Of a stretch of 57,227 nt of DNA, positions 8,467 to 17,128 are shown piece by piece. The notes under the pieces are model-generated. The model made no database searches. It was given only the letters and a program-made list of their open reading frames with translations, and had not been told where the DNA came from. The number at the start of each line of letters is the position of its first letter. Position 1 is the stretch's first letter. Source of the DNA: Rhodocyclaceae bacterium. GTDB lineage: Bacteria > Pseudomonadota > Gammaproteobacteria > Burkholderiales > Rhodocyclaceae. Location of the stretch: contig JAGRFZ010000071.1 of NCBI GenBank assembly GCA_020445785.1, positions 1 through 57,227 of the forward strand. The letters are read 5' to 3'. A program made the translations under genes and the position numbers.

Positions 8467-9999
8467 TCAACATGCATCCCCCAACTCGGTCGCGTATATC
8501 GCCTGCGTCATGTACCACGGCAGTTCGGTTCTTTTCATCAACAGTCCGAACAATGCTCTCGGCAGCACGTATCCCCTTCGCACCAGCGCCGAGGGCCTTC
8601 CACCACGCCGAACCAGGTACCTCATGAATTCGAGAATCGCCTTTTGATAATATCTCTGCCCCTCGCGGCTCAAGCCGGGTCGATCGCCCGCGATCTCATA
8701 GGGAAAATGTGCGAATTCCGGGTAGGCATGATGAATCGTTTCATCATGGAACGAACCACCCAGAAACATCGCACCGTCGAGTGACATCAGGAAGTCGAAC
8801 ACCTCGTGATCGAGGTAGGGGCAGTGGACGACCGGGATCTCGGACAGAATCGAGAACGGAATGAGCCCGATTCCCCGCCTGGTTCGATTCCAGAAATAGA
8901 AGGACGCAACGGGATTCGGCGCCGATACGTGCTTCTCGAGTTCCTTCACCAGACTCGCCACTGCTGCGCCCTTGTCCATCCGCTTCAGGAAATCCCGGGA
9001 CAGTACCTTCTGGGTCACGGATGACCGATTGGCCTCGGCTAGCAACAGCAGTGCCAGTTCTTCGAGCTGGTTGCCTTCGAACAGTGACAGCTTTCGCTCG
9101 CTCAACAGCAGTCCGTTCGAAAGGATGTCTCCGGCAATGCCATCGTAGACGGTCGTGACACGCCCCGTCAGATAGGCGGCAACCGGAAGAATCCAGGCGT
9201 GCCCACTGCCGCAATAGTTCGTGAGGTGAACGTCCTTTACGACCGCCCGATGAAACGATGGCGGCTCGTCGATCAGCACGTGGGGAATCCCGAATTCGCT
9301 GGTCATCAGCGCGGCAATCCGCGCATCCTCGTTCGTCGCCGGCGGCCGATAGGTCACCGTGGGGCAGAAATCGGGCTTTATGCCCTGCCGCATCAACTCG
9401 AACAGGATGTGCCGGGAGTCGCGCCCGCCGCTCAGCGGTACGCAGAACGAACCACCGTCCGGCCGCCGCTTGCTCACTGCCTTGCCGAACAGATGGGCGT
9501 AGGTCTCCATCGCTTCGGTGCGGCCAATGGCTCCGGCGCGCATCGGCCCGGTTCGCCGGAAGCCTGCTTCACGGATCGTGGCTCGACCGCGGCACCATTC
9601 GAGAATGCTGCCCGGCGGCAGAAGGCGAATCTCCGCGAACGGCGTGGCGTCTCCGATGAACATGCCCAAGCCGAAGAACACCGATAGCGCATCGTAGTCG
9701 AGCCTGCGCGACACGTTGCCCCGCAAAACCTCGGCGATCGACGGGGACACGCGGACTTCGCCGCCGCAGTTCGAATAGAAAAGGGGATACAGGCCGTAGC
9801 GATCGTTGCTGGCGACCAGCCGCTCCCCGTCCCAACGCCAGCCGGCGAAGACGCCGTCGTCACATTCCGGGATCTCGCCCGGAACGCGCCGCCCAAGGGC
9901 GCACGCGACCTCCCCTTCCGTGGTTACGCCGTGATCGACGATCTTGGCACTGAAATAGGGTTTTCTCGCGACGCCGAGGCGATCGATATCGGCCTCCAT
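8467..9999 (-). CDS. Asparagine-synthetase homologue lacking the glutaminase Cys
   Basis: A 510-residue protein with the two-domain layout of asparagine synthetase B, but it begins MEADIDRL and so lacks the N-terminal catalytic Cys. The degenerate N-terminal domain keeps the NDRYGLYPLFY segment at about 65-75. The C-terminal domain has an altered PP-loop, SGGRDSR at 190-196, in place of the usual SGGxDSS. Related proteins use ATP to activate a carboxylate and form an amide or ring; the acceptor is unknown. The start lies 2 bases after the methyltransferase stop, so the two are co-transcribed. It probably acts with free ammonia or an amine rather than glutamine, which is inference. Confidence 0.82.
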   Translation of the reverse strand: MEADIDRLGVARKPYFSAKIVDHGVTTEGEVACALGRRVPGEIPECDDGVFAGWRWDGERLVASNDRYGLYPLFYSNCGGEVRVSPSIAEVLRGNVSRRLDYDALSVFFGLGMFIGDATPFAEIRLLPPGSILEWCRGRATIREAGFRRTGPMRAGAIGRTEAMETYAHLFGKAVSKRRPDGGSFCVPLSGGRDSRHILFELMRQGIKPDFCPTVTYRPPATNEDARIAALMTSEFGIPHVLIDEPPSFHRAVVKDVHLTNYCGSGHAWILPVAAYLTGRVTTVYDGIAGDILSNGLLLSERKLSLFEGNQLEELALLLLAEANRSSVTQKVLSRDFLKRMDKGAAVASLVKELEKHVSAPNPVASFYFWNRTRRGIGLIPFSILSEIPVVHCPYLDHEVFDFLMSLDGAMFLGGSFHDETIHHAYPEFAHFPYEIAGDRPGLSREGQRYYQKAILEFMRYLVRRGGRPSALVRRGYVLPRALFGLLMKRTELPWYMTQAIYATELGDAC

Positions 10000-10001
10000 G
10001 T

Positions 10002-10871
10002 TCAGGCTCTCGACCTGGCGCCCACGGCAGCATCGCGCATGGGCTCGCCAGCGGTCCCAGAGGAATTCGGCCGGGTCGCATCGCTTCCACTTCCCTGCCC
10101 TGCCGTCAATGGCCGGTCGAACGCCAGCATGACACAGCCCTTTTCGCAGTAGCAGTCGGTAAACACGCCGCCCGGGAACAACTTGCGCCAGCGCTTGACC
10201 ATCTCCACCTCGTCCGGACGGCTCGCGTCGTCGACAATCACGAGCGACCGGTCTGCCATGCGACCGGCAAGTCGGGGCAGCGCGGGGAAACGGGCAAGCG
10301 GTGCCGTCGTTGCCGGCGGACCATCGACCACCAACATGTCGATCGGCGCAAGGTCGGATGGAATCAAGCGTTCGGAATACCACGGTGTTTCGGTGTGCTC
10401 GGTCTGCAAGGGCGCATCGATCACGCTGGCCCACTCGGACAACCCGTATCGCGCCAGCAGATCCCGCGTCGTATTGGCATAGGTGGCGTCGTGCTCCAGG
10501 CTGTAGACATGCCCACGGCCGATGATCTGAAGACAGCGGGCGATGACGAGGGTCGACACCCCGGAACTGCATTCCATGACGGTTTCCGGCTTGCGCTCCA
10601 GGACCGAGTTGGCAACCCGCAGCAGGAAGTCCGGAGACCCCACCCATCCGCGCATCGGCGGTAGCGGCTCGGCAAGCCCCAACTTGCGCTCGAGGGCGAG
10701 CAGGGACTGAATCTGCGCAAAGAGCATCCTGGTTTCTCGCCCGGCACTCTGCAGATCGTAGGTGGCAAGATGAATCTTCCGCGTCTTGTGCAGCAGGACC
10801 AGGGCGATGCCCAGGGTCAGCAAGAGCAGAAAGATCTGGAGTCCCGCAAGGTAGACGATCATCGAGTTCAT
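10002..10871 (-). CDS. Membrane-anchored class I methyltransferase
   Basis: A 289-residue protein. Residues 4-27 form one transmembrane helix followed by basic residues, which would place the body in the cytoplasm. The rest resembles a class I SAM-dependent methyltransferase: VMECSSGVSTLVIARCL (motif I region), HVYSLEHDATYA (acidic residue after strand 2) and DMLVVDGPPATT (motif after strand 4), then LVIVDDAS. The target could be a sugar hydroxyl or a carboxylate of the polymer precursor. It is the first gene of a short minus-strand set with the asparagine-synthetase homologue and GT2. About 245 bases without a convincing gene lie upstream and could hold the promoter. Confidence 0.8.
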   Translation of the reverse strand: MNSMIVYLAGLQIFLLLLTLGIALVLLHKTRKIHLATYDLQSAGRETRMLFAQIQSLLALERKLGLAEPLPPMRGWVGSPDFLLRVANSVLERKPETVMECSSGVSTLVIARCLQIIGRGHVYSLEHDATYANTTRDLLARYGLSEWASVIDAPLQTEHTETPWYSERLIPSDLAPIDMLVVDGPPATTAPLARFPALPRLAGRMADRSLVIVDDASRPDEVEMVKRWRKLFPGGVFTDCYCEKGCVMLAFDRPLTAGQGSGSDATRPNSSGTAGEPMRDAAVGARSRA

Positions 10872-11118
10872 CTCGGTATGGTCCTTCTCGGAATGTTGGC
10901 GGATTCCGCCATCGAAGCTGCGAGCTCAGATCCGATGGCCAACGGCGGTCATATCCGCCGCGAACGCCCGTATCGCGGCTTGCGGCCGGATTCCGCGCGC
11001 ATGCCGGCACGATCGGCCCAACGCCGACGCCCCGATTATCCACCTGTCATGATTCGCCATGATGGACGACGACGCCGTCCATCCGTTGGCCATCGGCTTC
11101 CGGCGTGCGGGTTCGGGC

Positions 11119-12069
11119 CTAGCCACCCGCTCTCCCGGTCAGCGACGAGAACGCCGACAGCGCAGCATAGGCCCAGGACTTGAATTGCAGCGGGCGGATG
11201 CGCGCACTGGCGAGAAACTCCCGCACCGCGGTTCGCGCATTGCCGCAGCGATAGTGATGGTAGGCGCTCATGAAGTGGATCTTCGAGATGCGATTACGGA
11301 AATCCCGCGTGGAGATCGATTCGCCGTTCGGACTGCTCAGGCCCCATTGCGCAACGGCCCGGGAGAGCACCTGCGCCCCATAGTTCGTGTCGGTACCCCG
11401 GGCCGTGGCACTTCCGCCATGATGGCGGTACAGCGCCATCACGCCGGACAGACGATGGATCTCGGTCTCTCGCGCCGCACGCAGAAAGTAGTCGTAGTCC
11501 TGGCCCAGCCGGAGCGCTTCGTCGAACTCGCCGATCCGATCGATCAAGGCGCGGCGCATCACCACCGTGGTGGTCCACACGAAATTGTGCAGCAGCAGCT
11601 TGTGGTACACCCAGCCAGAGCATTCCGCGTCGATTGCTCCGCGCTGCGCCACCTCGGCAAATTGGGTTGCCGGGTCGGGAAAGGCCCCGGTATCGTCGGC
11701 CAGCCAGTGCGAAAATCCGCTGCAGACCAGGCCCACCTCGGGATGTGCCACGAGATAGTCGATCTGTGCATTGAGCTTGCCCGCCAGCCAGACATCGTCG
11801 GCGTCGAGGAATGCCACATACTGCCCACGGGCGGCCCGGATTCCGACGTTGCGAGCGGAGGCCGCGCCACCGTTCGCCTTGCGCACCAGGTGGGCCTGCG
11901 GAAAACGGCCTGCCACGACTTCGGCCGTATCGTCGGAGGAGCCGTCATCGACGACGATGATCTCCAGTTCCGGATAACCCTGGGCCAGCACGCTTTCGAT
12001 GGCTTCGGCGATATGCGAAGCGACGTTGTAGGCGGGGATGACGACGCTGACCAGCCCTTCGGTACTCAT
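11119..12069 (-). CDS. Glycosyltransferase family 2
   Basis: A 316-residue GT2 enzyme with VSVVIPAYN at the start, IIVVDDGSSDDT at 38-48, NGGAASARNVGI and the metal site FLDADDVWL at 88-95. It is close in style to transferases that build O-antigen and exopolysaccharide repeats. The start at 12069 is preceded by GAGGAA a few bases upstream, favouring it over an in-frame ATG 33 bases further up. It lies 33 bases downstream of the hydrolase 1 gene on the same strand, so it may be the tail of the ACP-hydrolase operon. Confidence 0.92.
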   Translation of the reverse strand: MSTEGLVSVVIPAYNVASHIAEAIESVLAQGYPELEIIVVDDGSSDDTAEVVAGRFPQAHLVRKANGGAASARNVGIRAARGQYVAFLDADDVWLAGKLNAQIDYLVAHPEVGLVCSGFSHWLADDTGAFPDPATQFAEVAQRGAIDAECSGWVYHKLLLHNFVWTTTVVMRRALIDRIGEFDEALRLGQDYDYFLRAARETEIHRLSGVMALYRHHGGSATARGTDTNYGAQVLSRAVAQWGLSSPNGESISTRDFRNRISKIHFMSAYHHYRCGNARTAVREFLASARIRPLQFKSWAYAALSAFSSLTGRAGG

Positions 12070-12102
12070 TTGTTCCTCATGTACGGCATTCGTCGCCCGC
12101 AT

Positions 12103-12981
12103 TCAACGATCCTCGGCGTTCGCCCCACGGGCAGGCCCGCAGTCTACGCGGCTCATGACCCATCCTGCCGTGATCTCTTCGACGGTACGCTTCCATTCGC
12201 TGCGGGAAAATGTGTGATCGGCGTCCGGGAGCTCCGCCAGGTTGGGCCCCGCACGCAGCGCCCCCTGCCAGGCCGGCCGTTGCCTGCAAAATCCCACGAA
12301 TTCCTGCGCCGTGAGGTCCCTGCCGCTGAGGATCACCAGCACACGATCGCGAAGATGGCGCCAGCCCGCTTCCATCCGGTCCGTGAAATGGCTGGCCTCG
12401 GACGGACCGGCACGGCCTCGCCCCGCCAGTTTCACCAGCAACGCGCCGCCATATCCGGCGATCGCGCGGCCGAGCGCGATCTCGCCGCGCAACAGCCGTC
12501 GCCAGAATTCCATGGATCGCAGGCGCTGCTTATAGTAGTGATCGACCCTCGCCGCCGCCAAGGTCTCGTTCGATCGGACCCACGGATTCAACGCGACGAC
12601 GCCCACGACCCGCGGGTCGGACGGCGCATACATCAGGCTTGCCGAAGCACCATCACAAAGGCCCCACAATACGACGCCCTCGAGCGACGGAATCGCACCG
12701 GTCAGGCAATCGATCGCCGCGCCCACATCCGCCTCGATCGATTCGAAATCCCGCCGCGCCGCAGCGCTGTCGCCCATGCCGCGACAATCGAAACGAAGGC
12801 AGGCAATGCCGCGCGCGGCCAGCCCGCGACACAGTTCGACGAACTGACGGTGGCTTCCGACGCGATACTGGGGCCCGCCGACGACGATGACGACACCCAC
12901 GGCGGCCGGCGCGGCCGGCCTGGCAAGAACGCCGATCAGCGGCTCACCCGCACAATCGAAGACGACCGGTGTTTCGTTCAT
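12103..12981 (-). CDS. Hydrolase 1, exosortase A system-associated
   Basis: A 292-residue alpha/beta hydrolase matching the TIGR03100 type found next to XrtA. It has an oxyanion-region VVGGPQYRVGSH at about 33-44 and the nucleophile elbow WGLCDG at 106-111, where Cys109 takes the place of the usual Ser, as in dienelactone hydrolases. Asp222 and His256 (DADHTF) are the candidate remaining triad residues. The substrate is unknown; an acyl or thioester intermediate carried by the neighbouring ACP is plausible. The start overlaps the stop of hydrolase 2 (ATGA at 12978-12981). Confidence 0.9.
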   Translation of the reverse strand: MNETPVVFDCAGEPLIGVLARPAAPAAVGVVIVVGGPQYRVGSHRQFVELCRGLAARGIACLRFDCRGMGDSAAARRDFESIEADVGAAIDCLTGAIPSLEGVVLWGLCDGASASLMYAPSDPRVVGVVALNPWVRSNETLAAARVDHYYKQRLRSMEFWRRLLRGEIALGRAIAGYGGALLVKLAGRGRAGPSEASHFTDRMEAGWRHLRDRVLVILSGRDLTAQEFVGFCRQRPAWQGALRAGPNLAELPDADHTFSRSEWKRTVEEITAGWVMSRVDCGPARGANAEDR

Positions 12982-13817
12982 GCGCTGGCCAGCTCGGCGG
13001 CAGCCGTCTCCTCGACCAGCGCCGTCGTGGCCGCGAGCAGTTCGGGCGCCTCTTCGATTTCCTGAACCTGCCAGAATGCGGGGCCGGCAACGGCCCGGTA
13101 TTCGAGCACGGGGGTACGCTCGCCGAGTCGCTCCCGCAATTCGCCGAGCGCACGGGGTGGCGGCACATCCGGCGCTGCGACCTGCAGCCAGAGCACACGC
13201 GGCGCATCAGCCGGCACGTCGAGGGTTGCACTCGCCAGTCCGTCGGCGAGCGATGGGCTCAGCACGTAGCCCGCCACTTCGACGTTCTCCCCGGCCGCCA
13301 AGCGGGACTGCGGAGATTCGCGGGATGCCTCGCCGGATTTTCCGACCACCTTGGCCATCGTCACCAGGCGAAGGAATTGTTGCAGGTGCTGGCGGCCACT
13401 GCTCACCGGCTGCCACAGCAGAATCGGCCCGTCCATCGCGAAGCGTGATGCCGCCTCGCACGCCAGCAACGCACCGGCGCGCAGCCCCCACAGCCATACC
13501 GGTCCGTCGACCTGACCGGCAGCCCAGCGGTGCACCAGCCGAACGTCATCCAGCCAGGCCTCCCAACTCGCATCGGCGAAATCGCCCTCGCTGTCGCCGC
13601 AGCCGCCAGCGTCGAACTGCACCACCAACCAACCCCTGAGGGCAAGCGCTTCGCATTGCAGGGCCACCATGCGTCGCGACTTGTTCATCTCTTCCGCGAA
13701 GGCAGGCACATGCACGATCGCGCCTTTCGGCCGGGCCCGGTCACCGGGGCCGCGCGCGACGCAGAAGCACATGCCACGCGGTGTCGGCAGGTGGAAAGCG
13801 CTGGTAACGCTGGCCAC
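12978..13817 (-). CDS. Hydrolase 2-like protein, exosortase A system-associated
   Basis: A 279-residue alpha/beta-hydrolase-fold protein of the TIGR03101 type. The fold is recognisable from VHVPAFAEEMNKSRRM and VVQFDAGGCGDSEGDF, but the nucleophile elbow reads WGLRAG (110-115), with Arg113 where a catalytic Ser or Cys should be. It may therefore be a non-catalytic partner of hydrolase 1. The GTG start at 13817 lies 4 bases after the ACP stop; a later ATG at 13772 is a less likely alternative. Both hydrolases travel with the ACP, ligase and decarboxylase in XrtA loci. Confidence 0.88.
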   Translation of the reverse strand: MASVTSAFHLPTPRGMCFCVARGPGDRARPKGAIVHVPAFAEEMNKSRRMVALQCEALALRGWLVVQFDAGGCGDSEGDFADASWEAWLDDVRLVHRWAAGQVDGPVWLWGLRAGALLACEAASRFAMDGPILLWQPVSSGRQHLQQFLRLVTMAKVVGKSGEASRESPQSRLAAGENVEVAGYVLSPSLADGLASATLDVPADAPRVLWLQVAAPDVPPPRALGELRERLGERTPVLEYRAVAGPAFWQVQEIEEAPELLAATTALVEETAAAELASA

Positions 13818-13821
13818 TGCC

Positions 13822-14070
13822 TCAGGAAACCTTGACGCGGACCGCTTCCACCAACGAGCCGACCGTCTCGAACGTCGCGCCGTCGATTTCGTCGTCGTCG
13901 AAGAATATCTCGAAGCGCTCCTCGATCGCGCCGATCACGCCGACGACGGCCATCGAATCGAGCTCGGGGACTGCGCCCAACAGAGGGGTATCCGAATTCA
14001 TCCCGGCGGAGCGGCCTTGAAGACTCAGAATCTCATCCAGAACAGCCAGGACTTGGGCTTGGATTTCCAA
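13822..14070 (-). CDS. Acyl carrier protein, exosortase A system-associated
   Basis: An 82-residue acyl carrier protein. The TTG start at 14070 is chosen because a GGAGGT ribosome site lies 7 bases upstream and because it gives the normal ACP length; the frame extends upstream but the extra sequence is not ACP-like. The phosphopantetheine attachment site is Ser39 in PELDSMAVVG. The helix following it is acidic (EERFEIFFDDDEIDG), as expected. It would carry the group activated by the acyl-CoA ligase at 15527. It is divergent from the ATP-grasp gene with a 122-base shared upstream region, and is first in an operon with hydrolases 2 and 1. Confidence 0.93.
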   Translation of the reverse strand: MEIQAQVLAVLDEILSLQGRSAGMNSDTPLLGAVPELDSMAVVGVIGAIEERFEIFFDDDEIDGATFETVGSLVEAVRVKVS

Positions 14071-14192
14071 CGTAATACCTCCGCGCCAGCACTTCTCCGT
14101 ACCGGCAAACAATACGAAATTATGCGCAGGAACCCGGCAGGCGCCTGTGACAGAATACGACCCCGTCTCCCTTCGGACGCCACAGGCCATAC

Positions 14193-15353
14193 ATGCCCGA
14201 TCACCCCCGCACCATAGTTGTAGGCCTTTGCGCCCACGGTCTTGGCATTGCACGCACCCTCTACCGCTCGGGCATACCCGTAACCGCCCTCGAGGCCAAT
14301 ACCGATCTGCCGGGCGTACGGACGCGGTGCGCCGAGGTGCGTATTGTGCCTGACATCAACGGAGATGGGCTCGTCGATGCGCTGCTCGAGGCCAGCCCTC
14401 CCGGGCGCGAGGTGGCCAAGCCGGTGCTGCTGTTGACCAGCGACCGCATGGTGGAGACGGTCGGCAGATCCATCGACACCCTGGCACCCCGCTACCGACT
14501 GAGTTGGTCCCACTGCAGGGACCGCCTGCTGCCCTTGCTGTCGAAGGCGAACATCGAGGCACGCTGCCGCGAGACGGGGCTGCGCTACCCGGCATCGGCG
14601 CTGCTGACCGATCTCTCCGAGGCCGGAGCGGTGCTGGCGGAACTCGGCTTCCCGCTGATCGTCAAGCCGGTGCGACCCTTGTCGCCGTTCAAGACGCGGG
14701 TACTCGACTCGATGGCCGCCTTCGAACGGCACCGTGCCCTGTTCGATTCCAACCTGCCGGTGCTGGCCCAGCAATTCATCGCGGGTGACGACACCACCAT
14801 CCGTTTCGGCGCCATGTACCTCTCGCACGGCACGCCACTGGCACGCTTCGAGGGCCGCAAGCTGCGCTCGTGGCCGATGGGCCATACGACCATTGCCGTG
14901 TCCGAGCCGAACGACGGAATCCATCGGCTGGCGTGTTCGTTTTTCGATGGGCTGGATCTGAGCGGCCCGGTGTCGCTCGAACTCAAGCGCGACCCGGCCG
15001 GACACGACTGGGTAATCGAACCGACCGTCGGACGAACCGATTTCTGGGCAGCCTTGTGCGCCGCCAACGGCGTGGACCTCAGCCTTGTCGAATACCATGA
15101 TGCTGCCGGCCTGCCGCCGCCCCATGCGCAACAGCATGCGGGCCATTTGTGGCTCAACGCCGAGCGGGACCCCATGGCGCCGCTCTGGCTGTTGCGGCGC
15201 GAGCCGGCCAGACTGCTGTCGGATCGCATCCACGGCGTCTATCTCGACCGTCGGGACCCCGCCCCCGCCGCCCACGGCATGGCCCGTCAGGTGGCGAGCC
15301 TCACCACCCGTGCCGCCCGCCGCATGGGTTTCGCCCGTCGCAATTCGGCATAG
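14193..15353 (+). CDS. ATP-grasp protein
   Basis: A 386-residue ATP-grasp family protein. An N-terminal dinucleotide-like fold (TIVVGLCAHGLGIARTLYRSGIPV) is followed by the central ATP-binding lysine in FPLIVKPV (Lys158) and the C-terminal metal/ATP site with Glu263 and Glu276 (WVIEPTVGRTDFW). Such enzymes join a carboxylate to an amine or thiol through an acyl phosphate. Members near XrtA genes and in polysaccharide clusters are thought to add amino-acid-like substituents; the substrate here is unknown. It is transcribed away from the ACP and precedes the acyl-CoA ligase by 173 bases. Confidence 0.85.
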   Translation: MPDHPRTIVVGLCAHGLGIARTLYRSGIPVTALEANTDLPGVRTRCAEVRIVPDINGDGLVDALLEASPPGREVAKPVLLLTSDRMVETVGRSIDTLAPRYRLSWSHCRDRLLPLLSKANIEARCRETGLRYPASALLTDLSEAGAVLAELGFPLIVKPVRPLSPFKTRVLDSMAAFERHRALFDSNLPVLAQQFIAGDDTTIRFGAMYLSHGTPLARFEGRKLRSWPMGHTTIAVSEPNDGIHRLACSFFDGLDLSGPVSLELKRDPAGHDWVIEPTVGRTDFWAALCAANGVDLSLVEYHDAAGLPPPHAQQHAGHLWLNAERDPMAPLWLLRREPARLLSDRIHGVYLDRRDPAPAAHGMARQVASLTTRAARRMGFARRNSA

Positions 15354-15526
15354 CATCGGACCGATCCGGCCAGCGCACCGCTTCGCGCCGTTTTCGCCCG
15401 CACAACCGACGACTTCCGTCTGCAATCCGGCGCCGACCGAGAAGCATGTGGCATCGGGAACGACTGCGCTGAGCTACACTCGCCGCCGCACGATCAACAA
15501 CCCACCGCAAGCCCTTCGTCGCCCCC

Positions 15527-17128
15527 ATGTCTTCCACTTTCCTGCTGCACGACCTGATTGCCGCTTCCGCGAGACGTACCCCCGGCGCCGTCGCCGTGGG
15601 GCAAGGCAAGGCCGAACTCTGCTATGGCGAACTGGAACATCGGATTGCCGGTTTCGCCGGCTTTCTGCTCGACCTCGGCCTCGCACGCGGCGAACGCGTC
15701 GCGATATTCCTCGACAAGAGCATCGATACCGTGGTGGGGATCTTCGGTACCTGTTCCGCCGGCGGCGTGTTCGTTCCGGTCAATCCGGTCCTGAAGCCCG
15801 AGCAGGTATGCCACATCCTGCGCGATTGCAATGTCCGCACCCTGGTCACGAGCCACGAGCGGCTGAAGCTCCTGGCGCCCCATCTGCCGTCGTGCCACGA
15901 TCTCCGCCAGGTCGTTCTGAACGCGCAGGAAGCACCCGCCGACAGCGTCGCAGCCGGACCAGCCGTGTTCGGCTGGCCGAACGGCAGCGCCGGCGCAACG
16001 CTCGACCGGCACCGGGTCACCGACAGCGACATGGCCGCCATCCTGTACACGTCCGGCAGCACCGGCCGCCCCAAGGGCGTCGTGCTGTCCCACCGCAACA
16101 TGGTGGCCGGCGCCAAGAGTGTCGCCCAGTATCTCGGGAATCACAGTGAGGACGTACTACTGGCTGCGCTGCCGCTGTCGTTCGACGCCGGCTTTTCGCA
16201 GCTCACAACAGCCTTTCACACAGGCGCCCGCGTCCAGTTGCTCAACTACCTGCTGCCTCGCGACGTGCTCAAGGCACTGCGGGACTTTCGCGTCACCGGG
16301 CTCACCGCGGTGCCTCCCCTGTGGATTCAGCTCTCCCAGCTCGACTGGCCGCAATCGATCACGGAGCACCTTCGCTATTTCGCCAATACCGGCGGCCGCA
16401 TGCCGCGGGAGACCCTCGAGCGCCTGCGCAGCCGGACACCACATTCGCGCCCGTATCTGATGTACGGGCTGACCGAAGCCTTCCGCGCCACCTACCTCGA
16501 TCCGGATCAGGTCGACGCGCGGCCCGACTCGATCGGCAAGGCCATTCCCAATGCCGAAGTCATGGTGCTGCGGGCGGACGGCAGCGAGTGTGCGCCCAAT
16601 GAGCCCGGAGAGCTGGTCCAGCGAGGCGCCCTCGTTGCCATGGGCTATTGGAACGACGCCGACAAGACCGCGGAACGCTTCAAGCCGCTGCCACCGAATG
16701 CTCCCGGTCGCCAGCCTGGCCTCGTGCTGCCCGAGATGGCCGTGTTTTCGGGCGATACGGTACGACGGGACGACGAAGGCTTCCTCTATTTCATCGGACG
16801 CCGGGACGAGATGATCAAGACTTCGGGCTATCGCGTCAGTCCGACCGAGGTCGAGGAGATCGTCTATGCGACCCGGCTGGTGGCCGAATGCGCGGCCTTC
16901 GGCATGCCGGACGAGACCCTGGGGCAAAGCATCGCCTTGGTCGTCGCAGCCCCGGACGATGCCGAGCTCGACCACGCCGCCTTGCTCGCTGAATGCCGCA
17001 AGCGGATGCCGGCCTACATGGTGCCGGCCCGCATCGCGCCTTACCGCGACGCCCTGCCGCGCAATCCGAACGGCAAGATCGACCGCAACCAACTCGGAGC
17101 CTGGCTCCACGACACGCTCCGCCCATGA
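15527..17128 (+). CDS. Acyl-CoA ligase, exosortase A system-associated
   Basis: A 533-residue AMP-forming ligase of the TIGR03098 type. The phosphate-binding loop LYTSGSTGRPKG is at about 173-184, GLTEAF follows YLMY (A5 region), GDTVRRDDEGFLYFIGRRDEMIKTSGYR gives the hinge and A8 loop, and the catalytic Lys is in NPNGKIDR near the C-terminus. It adenylates a carboxylate and likely loads it on the ACP encoded at 13822. Its stop overlaps the start of the decarboxylase (ATGA, 17125-17128). Confidence 0.93.
   Translation: MSSTFLLHDLIAASARRTPGAVAVGQGKAELCYGELEHRIAGFAGFLLDLGLARGERVAIFLDKSIDTVVGIFGTCSAGGVFVPVNPVLKPEQVCHILRDCNVRTLVTSHERLKLLAPHLPSCHDLRQVVLNAQEAPADSVAAGPAVFGWPNGSAGATLDRHRVTDSDMAAILYTSGSTGRPKGVVLSHRNMVAGAKSVAQYLGNHSEDVLLAALPLSFDAGFSQLTTAFHTGARVQLLNYLLPRDVLKALRDFRVTGLTAVPPLWIQLSQLDWPQSITEHLRYFANTGGRMPRETLERLRSRTPHSRPYLMYGLTEAFRATYLDPDQVDARPDSIGKAIPNAEVMVLRADGSECAPNEPGELVQRGALVAMGYWNDADKTAERFKPLPPNAPGRQPGLVLPEMAVFSGDTVRRDDEGFLYFIGRRDEMIKTSGYRVSPTEVEEIVYATRLVAECAAFGMPDETLGQSIALVVAAPDDAELDHAALLAECRKRMPAYMVPARIAPYRDALPRNPNGKIDRNQLGAWLHDTLRP

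Noticed and set aside
11059-13065. 668-codon plus-strand frame
   Set aside because: It runs opposite the GT2 and hydrolase genes and shows no protein-like pattern.
13822-14253. Longer 143-residue version of the ACP
   Set aside because: The extra 61 N-terminal residues do not look like ACP, and the TTG at 14070 has a strong ribosome site and gives normal ACP length.
14025-15425. 466-codon minus-strand frame covering the ATP-grasp gene
   Set aside because: The plus strand encodes a clear ATP-grasp protein; the minus frame is its shadow and only runs into the ACP region in the wrong frame.
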